A DNA stretch of 64,000 nt from CAYTLW01 sp964438735 (GTDB lineage Bacteria; Myxococcota_A; UBA9042), in contig CAYTLW010000016.1 in the NCBI GenBank assembly GCA_964438735.1, forward strand, positions 1 through 64,000, read 5' to 3'. The position numbers and the translations under genes were made by a program. The notes under the pieces were generated by a model. That model did not search any database and was not told the DNA's origin. It saw only the letters and a program-made list of their open reading frames with translations. Shown here one piece after another: positions 44,101 to 52,213 of the stretch. Numbering within the stretch: position 1 is the stretch's first letter; every line of letters starts with the position of its first letter.

Positions 44101-44248
44101 ACTCGGTCACGACAGCGCCTGGCCGGTCGACCCCGGCGCCGCCCCGCCAACCGGTCAGGGCGAACCGGAGCTGCCTGTGCCCGGTGCCGATGGCGCCGCC
44201 CAGCCGCGTTTGGATGCGCCATCGGTGGGCGCCGAAGACCAGCCCTGA
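41171..44248 (+). CDS. AsmA-like protein fused to a GT51 peptidoglycan glycosyltransferase
   Basis: A 1025-residue inner-membrane protein. After a Pro/Lys-rich cytoplasmic tail (1-45) and one helix (about 46-66) comes a long region (about 75-760) of AsmA/DUF748-like beta-rich segments, broken by a Gly linker (about 175-190) and a Lys/Arg-rich insert (about 400-460). The C-terminal domain (about 785-960) is GT51: TEDGTFWVHNG with the catalytic Glu 790, ASTISQQVVKNLF, RKVQEAV holding the second Glu, and LALYFNIIEFG. It should polymerise lipid II into glycan strands; no transpeptidase domain follows, only a Pro-rich tail. GTG start directly after the upstream stop. Confidence 0.85.
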   Translation: MLANLLMLAGSSPPRRPAEPRPARPSGPPPPKPPKPPKSPKRSLLRMFARVSVALVLGLAVGASVHFAPFIARDMVTQRLRDAARARGFELEIGATYLDPLNRLVLDDVTLHDRTRRALPALARIERIRVRYEVNGISEPRVFLQDVLVEGVSAHLYRDADGRTNLDGALEWLATRGGGGGGAGSGGGLRKYVSNHLPDVRLTRVRLAVDDARGPPLKTPSGLDLRHVRFNDASLEIVDESPVREVAKLRLVGRTRIEGLAEGLEIHGELSWPARQGWLKMDVPDALQAEVAGFRAGIDRVELRSDGRVIVGGLRAERLASAAGNPLALQVREIEVKLGERPADASVLPEGLSKRLPAPFLTVLRHVEEVAVHEPVLAGRRPVGETKVDDPKSGAPGTRRLSRRKLRKLLPRASRRVDAEAIESGKKKKPSRKKSSAKADATPETRDGSKVRNALARLLSAAADRLDKNLHGLRRFLAAQPVRLVTVHHGRARYRDERLESATSGEVSDFNARIERSAKDGMVSIKLDFDVPGRKTDNRVSGRVDPKTGDTQLRLHIDRLPLAPYAALSPDALTIHGDSAIHDTRVHLRYDAAGRKIGLDGKAAISRVDVIAPRISRHLIADLSTSVQGRVQLDLAREQLTFEEGEITIGKVRIRADGSISKYRTAPAFDLHIKVPTVDCQDAVDALVEPFAPMLSRMRCSGTLSFRVELGLDTADMKTLKFEFDPILRNVKILSLGRYINFDVLNLPFEHHARQVDETLYTFITGPGSERWVDLHEIAENLTKVVNTTEDGTFWVHNGFSINQIRRAMVANLLRGRFVRGASTISQQVVKNLFFVEREKTLSRKVQEAVITWEMERTLEKEQVLALYFNIIEFGPRIYGIRAAANHYFNRHPGQLTLLQTIWLGSIIPRPRYFYHHFTEGKISEGRRKHLCWLGGAMLKREKITAAERGRLGDCNVVFGAGTDGSEQPAPIEPPAGLGHDSAWPVDPGAAPPTGQGEPELPVPGADGAAQPRLDAPSVGAEDQP

Positions 44249-44295
44249 GCGGGCCGGGCATCACGACCTCAGTTGAACATTGGAGCGCGCTGCGC

Positions 44296-45036
44296 TCAGC
44301 GATTCGCGCCTTCGATCATGGCCGCGATGTCGTGCACCGTGGTCGCCCGCTCTTGTCGCGCTGTGCCCCGCGGCGCCACCGCCCGACTCTCCGGCACGGG
44401 GATGGTGTCGGGCCCCCACGGCGAATCCGGCAGGTCGTCGGGATGGGTGCCCTCGACGATGTAGCTGTACATCGGCCCGTCGTGATTGGCGCGCACCTCG
44501 GCGCCAAATCGCAGCGGCCACGGGTCCTCGATGAAGATGCGGCGAAAGCTGTCGCGAACGCGGCCGACAAACTCCGCCGACCAGACCTGAGCAAACTCCA
44601 CCTCGGGAATGCGCGCCGTGCGCACCTCGTCGGTCAGGTGTTTGGTCCGCCCGGTGATGCCCGTCGTACGCTCCAGGGGCAGGGGATCGTCGGGCTCGAT
44701 GTTCATCTCCATGCGGCCGATGTTGCGCAGGGTGAACTGGGGCGCGCAGTTGCGATGGGCGTCCAGCACCGCCGATGGGATGGCGTGGTCGCTCATCACC
44801 TTGACCTCGGCGGCGTAGGTCTCCTCGAAGGTCGCCCGCTCCTGTACCGACTCGCTCAGCCGGTCGGTGCGAAAGTCATGCTCTTGGAAGATGGTGAAGC
44901 GATCTTTGCGCGCCAGCCGGTCGTGCAGGGCGCCGCGCCGGGTGCTGAAGGTCTGCTTGTCGGCGATCGCGCCGGCCAGCGGCCAGGCCAGGGAGATGCC
45001 CAACAGCTCTGCGCCGATGGCTTCGTCCCGTTCCAT
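44296..45036 (-). CDS. Hypothetical protein beside the Ycf46/DUF2997 group
   Basis: A 246-residue protein without signal peptide or membrane helix, acidic overall, with many charged residues and a few conserved-looking blocks (QFTLRNIGRMEMNI, VWSAEFVGRVRDSF, DGPMYSYIVEG). It begins seven bases after the stop of the DUF2997 gene in the same direction, which suggests a functional link to the AAA ATPase group upstream. Not recognised. Confidence 0.65.
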   Translation of the reverse strand: MERDEAIGAELLGISLAWPLAGAIADKQTFSTRRGALHDRLARKDRFTIFQEHDFRTDRLSESVQERATFEETYAAEVKVMSDHAIPSAVLDAHRNCAPQFTLRNIGRMEMNIEPDDPLPLERTTGITGRTKHLTDEVRTARIPEVEFAQVWSAEFVGRVRDSFRRIFIEDPWPLRFGAEVRANHDGPMYSYIVEGTHPDDLPDSPWGPDTIPVPESRAVAPRGTARQERATTVHDIAAMIEGANR

Positions 45037-45043
45037 GGGCCGC

Positions 45044-45247
45044 TCAGCTGTCCTCGAGACCGACCTTCTCCTCGGTCACGACTTCTTTGTAGTACTCGCT
45101 GGTGCGCTGACGGTTGGACACCACACCCAGCGCTTCTTCGATCTCCCGGGTCAACCGCTCGCAGTCGGCGCCGTCGACGCCCTTGACCTCGATGGAGACG
45201 TTGCCCGCGTCATCGATGTTGAAGCTGATCTCTCGCCGCTTGGCCAT
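45044..45247 (-). CDS. DUF2997 family protein
   Basis: A 67-residue protein of the DUF2997 family: a beta hairpin (ISFNIDDAGNVSIEVKGVDG), a Cys (Cys 29) and a helix ending in GVV, then a T-x-E-Y-Y-like C-terminus. A strong GGGGAGGA precedes the start. DUF2997 proteins are typically encoded next to DUF1257 (Ycf35) and an AAA ATPase, as here. Function unknown. Confidence 0.88.
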   Translation of the reverse strand: MAKRREISFNIDDAGNVSIEVKGVDGADCERLTREIEEALGVVSNRQRTSEYYKEVVTEEKVGLEDS

Positions 45248-45262
45248 GCCGCAGATCCTCCC

Positions 45263-45673
45263 CTATTCCGACCAGGATGAGACGGTCAGGTGGATGTGGT
45301 TCTCCTCGTCGACCGTCTCTTCCTCCAGGGTGTACCCGCGCAGCTTCACCTCTTCCTTGACTGTGTGATAGGCGTAGCGCTGCATCACCTTGCGGGTGAA
45401 CTCATCCTGGCTGTAGCCGGCGTTCATCTCGATGAATTCCCAATCTGCCACGAACACCGCGTTGCCGGTCTCGGCGTCGATGTTGATGCCGATCTCGTAG
45501 TTCTTCGAGGCGTGAATGACGATATCCGCTTCGGTCGTCTGCCGGAGGTAGCCCTTCACGTGCACCTTCTGGCCCTGTTCGGCCTTGGTGAACTTGAAGT
45601 TGAGCTCCTTGAGCACCTGCTCGAGGCGCATCACGTTCTTGATCTTCGTCTCGACGGTCGTGAAGTGGGACAT
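45263..45673 (-). CDS. DUF1257 (Ycf35-like) protein
   Basis: A 136-residue protein of the DUF1257/Ycf35 family, recognised from M-S-H-F-T-T-V-E-T-K-I, the AL/VLKELNF helix, and the YAYHTVKEEVKLRGY segment near the C-terminus. Ycf35 is conserved in cyanobacteria and algal plastids but its role is unknown. It lies between a Ycf46-like AAA ATPase gene and a DUF2997 gene, all in one direction with gaps of 15-39 bases. Confidence 0.88.
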   Translation of the reverse strand: MSHFTTVETKIKNVMRLEQVLKELNFKFTKAEQGQKVHVKGYLRQTTEADIVIHASKNYEIGINIDAETGNAVFVADWEFIEMNAGYSQDEFTRKVMQRYAYHTVKEEVKLRGYTLEEETVDEENHIHLTVSSWSE

Positions 45674-45712
45674 GGCACCTCGTTATTGGCGGGTGGCCAG
45701 GGGCGGGCGAAG

Positions 45713-47374
45713 CTAGAGCTCCAGGCGTGGGTTGTCGTCGTCGGTATCCTCGATCTGCTCGTCAGCCGGCGAGGCCAGGCGCGCGCGAGATCGGGCCCAC
45801 TCGCGCATCTCAGTCAGCCGCTCGCGCATGGTCTGCGACAGCGGGATGATCTCGCCGAGCGCCTGCAACATCATCTCGGTGGTGATGTCGGACTCGCCGA
45901 GCCCCTGGTCGTAGGCGTTGTACATGGCGATGACGATGACCTCTTCGAGCTCCGAACCCGAATAGCCGGCGGACGCCCGCACGAGCTTGTTGAGGTCGAA
46001 GCTCCCCGGGTCGCGCTTGCGCTGACTGAGGTGAATCTCAAAAATCGCGCGCCGCTCGTCGCTGTTGGGCAGGTCGACGAAGAAGATCTCGTCGAAGCGA
46101 CCCTTTCGCAGGAGCTCGGGCGGCAACATGGAGACATCGTTGGCCGTGGCGATGACGAACACGGGCGACTTCTTCTCCTGCAGCCAGGTCAGGAAGGTGG
46201 CGAAAACACGCGCCGTGGTGCCGCCGTCGCTGGTGCCCGAACTCTTGGTGCCCGAGAAGCCCTTTTCGAGCTCGTCCAGCCACAGGATCGAGGGCGCCAC
46301 CGCCTCGGCGGTCTTGATGGCGCGGCGCATATTCTCTTCGGAAGAGCCGACCAGCGAGCCGAAGACCTTGCCTACATCCAGGCGCAGCAGGGGCATCTGC
46401 CAGGCGATGGAGATGGCCTTGGCCGATAGCGACTTGCCGCAGCCGGGCACACCCAGCAGCAGGATGCCTTTGGGTTCGGGCAGGCCGAAGTCGCGCGCCG
46501 ACTGGGTGAAGCTCACGCGCCGCTTTTTGAGCCAGTCCTTCAGGGTCACCAGGCCGCCGACGGAGTCCAAACCCCGATCGGCCTCGTAGAACTCCAGGAT
46601 GCCGCTCTTGCGGATGATGTGCTTCTTCTCGCGCAAAATCGTCGGGATGGCGAAGCGTTTATCCTTGACGCTGGTCTTGTCGAAGACCGCGCGCGCTTCG
46701 GCCTCGGTCAGGCCCAGCGCTGCCTCGGCGACGTCGCGCTGCAGCTGGATGTCGTCGAGCACCTTCTTGAAGTTCTTGCCGTACTTGGCCGAGCGCGAGC
46801 CGTTCCACGCCTTCTCGCGCACGATATCGACCATGGTGTCGCGATCAGGCAGGTCGAAATCGACCACCTGGATGTCCTTCTCCAGCTCCAGCGGGATCTT
46901 CACCACCGAGGACAGGAAGATGACGGTCCGCTTGACGGTCTCGCCTTCGAAGTGATGCACCAGGTCGCGCACCCGGCGAGCCACCATGGGGTCGTTCAGG
47001 AAGGGGTGGAAGTCGCGCAGCACGACCACCGCATCCTTGGTCAGGTGTTTGCCGATCCAGTCCAGGCAGCGAATGGGTTCGCGGATGTCGCCGGGCACAT
47101 CCAGGCTGGCCGACTGGAAGCCCTGCGAGCAGGACCAGGCGATGAACTGGCGCGATTTCCAGTTGGTGCAGTTCCAGCGTTGCCGGAGCCCCTGCTTGTC
47201 CAGGTGGGTCAACTCCTGGATCCAACGCTCAACGCGACCCTCCTCGGCGGAGACCACGTAGATCATCTTGTACTGAGCTCGAATCAGGTAGTGCAGCTCA
47301 TCGACTGCTTCCGGAATCGGGCGATTCTGCGCCTGTTCGGTCGCGTTGACGACCGGATGCGTACCTTGCGCCAT
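45713..47374 (-). CDS. Ycf46-like AAA+ ATPase
   Basis: A 553-residue AAA+ ATPase. An N-terminal degenerate ATPase-like domain (about 20-250) precedes a standard AAA module (about 265-500) with Walker A GVPGCGKS (308-315), Walker B ILWLDELE (363-370), sensor 1 ATAND and RKGRFDE as arginine-finger region. The layout (a non-functional first ATPase half plus a classical AAA half) matches Ycf46 and related proteins. The substrate is unknown; Ycf46 has been linked to photosynthesis in cyanobacteria, which would not apply here. The Shine-Dalgarno GGGAG is 8-9 bases upstream. The FHA gene ends three bases before it. Confidence 0.85.
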   Translation of the reverse strand: MAQGTHPVVNATEQAQNRPIPEAVDELHYLIRAQYKMIYVVSAEEGRVERWIQELTHLDKQGLRQRWNCTNWKSRQFIAWSCSQGFQSASLDVPGDIREPIRCLDWIGKHLTKDAVVVLRDFHPFLNDPMVARRVRDLVHHFEGETVKRTVIFLSSVVKIPLELEKDIQVVDFDLPDRDTMVDIVREKAWNGSRSAKYGKNFKKVLDDIQLQRDVAEAALGLTEAEARAVFDKTSVKDKRFAIPTILREKKHIIRKSGILEFYEADRGLDSVGGLVTLKDWLKKRRVSFTQSARDFGLPEPKGILLLGVPGCGKSLSAKAISIAWQMPLLRLDVGKVFGSLVGSSEENMRRAIKTAEAVAPSILWLDELEKGFSGTKSSGTSDGGTTARVFATFLTWLQEKKSPVFVIATANDVSMLPPELLRKGRFDEIFFVDLPNSDERRAIFEIHLSQRKRDPGSFDLNKLVRASAGYSGSELEEVIVIAMYNAYDQGLGESDITTEMMLQALGEIIPLSQTMRERLTEMREWARSRARLASPADEQIEDTDDDNPRLEL

Positions 47375-47377
47375 GGA

Positions 47378-49369
47378 CTAGTCTCCCGGATCGAGGGCTT
47401 CTTGGATCTCTTGGATGGTCCTCGCCTGCTCACCGATATCCTGCACCAGGACCACCGCGATGTCGTAAAGCATCTCGGCGGCCTCGCCCAGGGGTTCGTC
47501 CTTCGGCAGGTCCTTCTCCAACTGCTGCGAGTACTTGCGCACCAACCTCGCGTTTGACTTCGAAGCCTCGGCCGCGTCGACCAGGGCTTCCACTTCCTCG
47601 AGCAGACTGGGCGGCAATGCGGGTGCGCTGGGCGCCGGCGCCTCGGCCGCCTGCTCGCGCAGCTCCTTGACCTGCTCTTCGGCCGCCTCGAGCTGGCTGG
47701 CCAGCGACTCGGCGCGCTTGCTGAGCAGCTCCACCTCGCCTTCCAGCCGCGCTGTGGCAGCGGAATCTTCGGCCGCTGTCTCCAGCTTGGCTTCGAGCTT
47801 GCCCAGATCGCGCTGCAGGTTCTCGACCTTCTCTTCGAGTCGCTCGACCTCACGCACCTTGGCCTTGAAGTCCGGGTGCTCGGTGATGTCTTGCAGCGCC
47901 GGCTTGCGATCGGCGGCCTCTGACTTGACGGCCTCCATCTCGGACTTCACCGCGTCCATCTCGCGGCTCTTCTGGTCGAGGCGATCCTGCAACTCGTCCA
48001 CGCGCCGGGTGGCGTTGTGATAGTCCTCGAGCAGGCGGCGTTTCTCGTGCTCCAGATCCGAGATACCCACGCCCATGCGGACCTGGCGGATCTCGATATC
48101 CTTGTCGCGCAGATCGACGCGCACCTGCTCGATGATCTGCTCCTTCTCCTGGATGACCTCCTGCAGGAGGTTGATCTTGCGCTCCAGGCGATCCACGTCG
48201 CCGCCCTCGCGATTGAAGGAGGTCTGCAGGGACTCCATCTCGTCGCGCTGCGACCGGAGCTCGTACTCCAGCAGGTCCAGCTGCCGCTGCAGCTCTTCGA
48301 TCTGCCGATCCTTCTGGGTGACGCGCACCTTGAGACCGGACAGTTGCTCGGTGGCGTCGGCGGCCTTGTCTCGGGCGCCGTTGATCTCGCTCTCGAGTTC
48401 GGTCACCCGACGCTCGGCCTCGAAGGCTTCGTCTTCGCGCTTGCGCATCTCCTCGCGGGTCTCTTCCAGCGAGGCGGCCATGACCTTGTTCTGCTCTTTG
48501 AGCTTGATGTACTTGTCGCCCAGGCCATCGAGCTCAACGGAGTAGCGCATGGCGCGCTGTTCGGTGCTCTTGATGTTGTTCTCGGCCTGCCCGGCACGAC
48601 TCTCGGCATCGGCCAGCGCCGACTCCAGGGCCGCCACCTTGCGGCGCAGCTCGGCCATCTCCTTGTCGGAGGCGCCACTTCGTCGTGCCGACGGCTCGGG
48701 CATGACATCGACGACCCGACTCTCGCCAGTCTCCCGATTGCCCTTGGCGGTGGCTGGGCGACGGGGTTCGGGCTCCGGTTCCGGTCGACGCTCGGGGCGA
48801 CGGGGTTCGGGCCGCGGCTTGGGTCGCGGTTTGGGTTTGGGTTTGGGCTCAGGCGCTGGTTTGGCCGACTCCGAACTTCGGCGACTGCGACGCTCTTCGC
48901 GATCTTTGCGGCGTCGTTCCCGCTCTCGTTCGGCCTCTTCGCGGCGGCGGCGGCGCTCATCTGCCCGGCCGCCCGCCGATCGCGCGGCCTCTGCCACCTC
49001 TGCGGCCGAAGCCACCTCGGTGGGCCGAGCGCGGGCCTTGCGGGCACCGCGTTTGGGCATGCGGGCGGAGTCGGGTTCGCCTGGGTGGAAGTGAATCTCC
49101 AGCACTTCGCCACAACGAACCACATCACCAGGCGTCAATTCGGTGCGCGTGGTGCGCTCGCCATTGATGAAGCTGCCGTTCGAAGAGCCCAGATCCTTCA
49201 TGTACCAGGTCTGGCCATCAAACCCGATCCGCCCGTGGTTGCGTGAGACCGTGCTCTCCTTCGAATAGATGGACGAGCCGGGGTTGCGGCCGATGGTGAT
49301 CGGCTCGGAGTCCTCGTCGATCGGCAGATGCACCATCTGCCCCTGGACATCTCGGAACTCCAGGTACAT
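47378..49369 (-). CDS. FHA-domain coiled-coil protein
   Basis: A 663-residue protein. An N-terminal FHA domain (about 20-100) carries the phosphothreonine-binding residues G27-R28, S42, H45 and the S-x-N-G loop (63-65). It is followed by a very basic Arg/Glu and Pro/Lys linker (about 110-245) and a long coiled-coil (about 265-590) rich in Glu, Leu, Arg, Lys. A short globular helical tail follows. I chose the ATG at 49369, preceded by GGAGG nine bases upstream, since it matches the beginning of the FHA fold; a longer frame begins at 49519. A phosphorylation-dependent scaffold is likely; the cognate Ser/Thr kinase is not in the window. Lies 3 bases from the AAA gene. Confidence 0.88.
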   Translation of the reverse strand: MYLEFRDVQGQMVHLPIDEDSEPITIGRNPGSSIYSKESTVSRNHGRIGFDGQTWYMKDLGSSNGSFINGERTTRTELTPGDVVRCGEVLEIHFHPGEPDSARMPKRGARKARARPTEVASAAEVAEAARSAGGRADERRRRREEAERERERRRKDREERRSRRSSESAKPAPEPKPKPKPRPKPRPEPRRPERRPEPEPEPRRPATAKGNRETGESRVVDVMPEPSARRSGASDKEMAELRRKVAALESALADAESRAGQAENNIKSTEQRAMRYSVELDGLGDKYIKLKEQNKVMAASLEETREEMRKREDEAFEAERRVTELESEINGARDKAADATEQLSGLKVRVTQKDRQIEELQRQLDLLEYELRSQRDEMESLQTSFNREGGDVDRLERKINLLQEVIQEKEQIIEQVRVDLRDKDIEIRQVRMGVGISDLEHEKRRLLEDYHNATRRVDELQDRLDQKSREMDAVKSEMEAVKSEAADRKPALQDITEHPDFKAKVREVERLEEKVENLQRDLGKLEAKLETAAEDSAATARLEGEVELLSKRAESLASQLEAAEEQVKELREQAAEAPAPSAPALPPSLLEEVEALVDAAEASKSNARLVRKYSQQLEKDLPKDEPLGEAAEMLYDIAVVLVQDIGEQARTIQEIQEALDPGD

Positions 49370-49547
49370 CAGCGAACGCCTCCGTTTCTTGTCGACAATA
49401 CCGCCGGTCGACGCGGTGCGACGGGTCCGCCTCAGAGGCCCGCCGCCCGAGTGTCGTCGCGGCAGAGCCCGGCCGGGACGATGAAAGGGGAGTGTAGGAT
49501 CCTTGATGCTGCTGGGCAATAGAGGCTGGCGAGGCGAACCGCGGTGC

Positions 49548-50711
49548 TCAGAAGCCTCGCGCCATCACAGCCGGCATGCCCCGTTCAATCTCGCGAACGG
49601 TGTGCGTCATGATAGCCAGGCTGTGGCGATCGTAGGCCTCCACGACCATGGCGATGCCGATCTGCTCGTCGGGATAGTCCTTGATGTCGGCCACCGCAAC
49701 GCCTCGCAGACCATCGCCGCGCCAGACGATTTCGAAGCGATTGCCGCGGGTGACGCCATGCTCGGCGCCCTTGTCGATATAGACGTAACTATGCTGCCCC
49801 GTGGCCGTGGTCTCGTGGTGGAAGTCGATGATCGTGCCGACGATCTCTTTGGCGTTGGCCTTGGGACGAACCAGGGAGAGCGGCTTGAAGACGTTGGTGA
49901 CCAGGTCGCCCCGACTCACTTCGCTGTGGGCTTTGGTGAGCACGACGGAGGCGAGTTTGCGACGGGTATTGATGACCTGCCCCTCGCCGACGAAGTTGAT
50001 CTTGTAGCCCAGCCGGGCGCCGGTCACGGGGTGACTCACCGGTCGTTCCATGCGGTAGACGACGTAGCGATCCTTGTCGCGCACGCAGGGGCCCACAAAG
50101 AGCAATTTGTTGGCGGCCTTCTTGCCAGATTCCTTGGCGGCTTTGGCCTCGGCAGCCTTCTGTTCAGCCGACTTCGCCGCCTCTTCGGCCAGCCGCTTCT
50201 TCTGCGCAGAGCAACGCGGCAGCTGGAAGCGCACATAGACCTCGTCCAGCGTGCCCAGCATGTTGCGTTCTTCGCGGCTGCCTTCGATCACACCAGACTC
50301 GCGGTAGTCGCGCGCCGAGATGTAGCCAACGCGCCGGGCCAGGGCCACAGGTGTGGCCTTGCGGCGCTCGAAGCGCGAGGCGGCGAAGGTGATGGCCTTG
50401 CTCTTGACCAGCGGCGAGGAACGTCGACTCAGGTAGACGACGTCGCCGGGGTAGATGAGGTGGGGGTTGGTGATCTGCGGGTTGTAGGACCACAGCGATG
50501 GCCAGTACCACGGCTCGTTGTACAGCCCTTCGGAGATGCTCCACAGGGTGTCACCGGGGGCGACGATGTAGATGCGCTCGCCGGTCTTGGCGCTCTTCTG
50601 CACCGTGATGGCCGGCGTGTCCTTGTCGGGCACCCAGCCCGTCTGGGCGACGGCGGGGGCGGCAAAGGCGAACGCACAGACCAGCGCCACGACGGCGTAC
50701 AGTCGATTCAC
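49548..50711 (-). CDS. Secreted LysM-domain protein
   Basis: A 387-residue protein with a Sec signal peptide (cleavage after AVA, about 22) and one LysM peptidoglycan-binding domain (about 47-94, Y-I-V-A-P-G-D-T-L-W-S-I-S opening). A helical Lys/Ala segment (about 165-200) and a C-terminal beta-rich region follow. It starts with GTG inside the stop of the CpoB-like gene (GTGA overlap), so the two are coupled. Probably a cell-wall-associated envelope protein. Confidence 0.87.
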   Translation of the reverse strand: MNRLYAVVALVCAFAFAAPAVAQTGWVPDKDTPAITVQKSAKTGERIYIVAPGDTLWSISEGLYNEPWYWPSLWSYNPQITNPHLIYPGDVVYLSRRSSPLVKSKAITFAASRFERRKATPVALARRVGYISARDYRESGVIEGSREERNMLGTLDEVYVRFQLPRCSAQKKRLAEEAAKSAEQKAAEAKAAKESGKKAANKLLFVGPCVRDKDRYVVYRMERPVSHPVTGARLGYKINFVGEGQVINTRRKLASVVLTKAHSEVSRGDLVTNVFKPLSLVRPKANAKEIVGTIIDFHHETTATGQHSYVYIDKGAEHGVTRGNRFEIVWRGDGLRGVAVADIKDYPDEQIGIAMVVEAYDRHSLAIMTHTVREIERGMPAVMARGF

Positions 50712-51724
50712 GGCTGGGCCCCCAGACGCTGCAGCTGGGTCCCGGCCAGTCGTGCGGCCGAGGTCCCCGGGTAGAGGGTGCGGAGATTCTCAAATACTTC
50801 CACTGCCAGCTTGGTCTCGCCGACCTTGGAGTAGCACAGCCCGGTCTTGAACATGGCGTCCGGCACCTTGTTGCCGCCGGGATAGCGCCCCACCACGTCA
50901 CCGAAAGCGCGCGCCGCCTTGAGCCACATGGCCTGGGCGTACCAGGTCTCCCCGGTCCAATACAGGGCGTTGTCGGCCAGGGCGTGGCTGGGATGATCCT
51001 TCATGAATCGGGCGAATCCGCTGCGCGCGACCTTCATGCGGCCGGCGTCGAGCGCCTCCTTGGCAGCGCGATACTCGCCCGCGGCGCGCTCTTCGTCCGT
51101 CTGGCCTTCGTGGGGCGGTCGTTTGCCACGTCGGGGTCCGGCGGGTACGGCGCGGGATTTGACCACCTTCTTCGAACGCTTGCCGCGGGTGGCCTTGGAG
51201 GTCTTCTTGCGTGCAGCGACCCGCTTGCTGGCCGCGGGCGCCTTGGACTTGATAGGCTCAGGCGAGCTCACTTCCGGTACGCCATCCGGCCCGATGGTGA
51301 TGGTCTTGGGCGGCTCCGGAGGTGCCGGCGGTGGCACCACAACGCGCGACAACATGGGCGCCTGCACGCGCTCTCGGGGCAGGCGGTTCACGAAGGGGTC
51401 GGGGAGCGGGGGCGCGTGTGCGCGGTCGCGCCGTCGGACCGCCGCCAGTCGCTCCGACTCGAGCTTGTCCTGCAGCAGGACCAGGCGGTTGCGGAATCCA
51501 TCGAATTGCACGCGCTGGGACGCCTGACCCCGTCGGATCTCGGAGATCTCTTCGCGCAGTCGCTTCACGTCTTTGTCGACCTTGTCCATGCGAGCGCCGC
51601 CGCAGCCGCCCATGGGCGCTACGGTGGTCAGCAGGAACGCGGTCAGAAGGAGGGGGCCGATCGCCCTTGGCTGCCCTGCCCGGGCGGGATGTCGGCGTGC
51701 GATGGCGGGGCAGTCCTGGCGCAA
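50708..51724 (-). CDS. CpoB/YbgF-like TPR lipoprotein
   Basis: A 338-residue protein. I chose the TTG at 51724 because GGGAGG stands six bases upstream and it leaves a normal signal: a basic n-region, a hydrophobic stretch and M-G-G-C with Cys 41. An in-frame GTG at 51793 would add 23 residues. The mature N-terminus is a short coiled-coil (KDVKRLREEISEI), a basic Pro/Lys/Arg-rich linker follows, and the C-terminus (about 215-335) carries TPR repeats of the YbgF/CpoB kind (Y-x-x-A, ALYWTGETWY, ARAFGDVVGRYPGG). CpoB acts with Tol-Pal in cell-wall constriction; tol genes are not nearby. Overlaps the LysM gene. Confidence 0.8.
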   Translation of the reverse strand: MRQDCPAIARRHPARAGQPRAIGPLLLTAFLLTTVAPMGGCGGARMDKVDKDVKRLREEISEIRRGQASQRVQFDGFRNRLVLLQDKLESERLAAVRRRDRAHAPPLPDPFVNRLPRERVQAPMLSRVVVPPPAPPEPPKTITIGPDGVPEVSSPEPIKSKAPAASKRVAARKKTSKATRGKRSKKVVKSRAVPAGPRRGKRPPHEGQTDEERAAGEYRAAKEALDAGRMKVARSGFARFMKDHPSHALADNALYWTGETWYAQAMWLKAARAFGDVVGRYPGGNKVPDAMFKTGLCYSKVGETKLAVEVFENLRTLYPGTSAARLAGTQLQRLGAQP

Positions 51725-51799
51725 GCGGCGCCTCCCAAAAGTTGTCCACAGGGGGCTGTGGACGATCGATCGGGATCGTGGGGGTGTGGTCACCCGGTG

Positions 51800-52213
51800 T
51801 CAAACTTTCCGGATCCGTCGCAGCCTTCGCCCGATCCGTCGCAGCCGCGGCGCTGCCCGTCCCCAGGCCAGCCCGAGGCGTCGCTGCAGATTCGCCAGGG
51901 GCCCGGTTTCGGGCAGATCCACACCGTATCCCGCAAGTTCGATGCGCACAACCCGGCCGATGAGAGAGTCGATCGGAACCCTCTGATCTTCCTTGAGATT
52001 CGTGTCACCTCTCGTGACCAGGAATCCGGCCTCCGCGGCGACGACGCGATGGAAGACGAGGCGATCTCCCGTGGGACCGATGTAGGCGGCGATGTCGCCG
52101 ACCTGCCAGTGCGAGACCGGTTCGACGACCGCCTGCATGGGGCGGATGAGCGGGAACATGGAGGGGCCGCGCAGGTCGTATCGCTGCGAGCGCGCAGACC
52201 TGCCCGAGTTCAT
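51800..52213 (-). CDS. SipW-like S24/S26-family peptidase of the RiPP locus
   Basis: A 137-residue signal-peptidase-fold protein. The nucleophile Ser 18 is in GPSMFP, and His 55 in LVFHRVV and Asp 70 in TRGDTN follow. The use of His in place of the usual Lys is the SipW/archaeal-eukaryotic type. No transmembrane helix is evident, unlike true signal peptidases, so it probably cuts a soluble or peptide substrate. The start overlaps the radical SAM stop (TGATG). S24/S26 peptidases of this type occur in RiPP-like operons with PqqD, radical SAM and HprK-like genes, so leader removal from the precursor is the likely role (inference). Confidence 0.8.
   Translation of the reverse strand: MNSGRSARSQRYDLRGPSMFPLIRPMQAVVEPVSHWQVGDIAAYIGPTGDRLVFHRVVAAEAGFLVTRGDTNLKEDQRVPIDSLIGRVVRIELAGYGVDLPETGPLANLQRRLGLAWGRAAPRLRRIGRRLRRIRKV

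Noticed and set aside
51725..51793. GTG at 51793 as start of the CpoB-like gene
   Set aside because: It would put an Arg-rich 23-residue extension before the signal peptide and has no Shine-Dalgarno; TTG at 51724 has GGGAGG six bases upstream.
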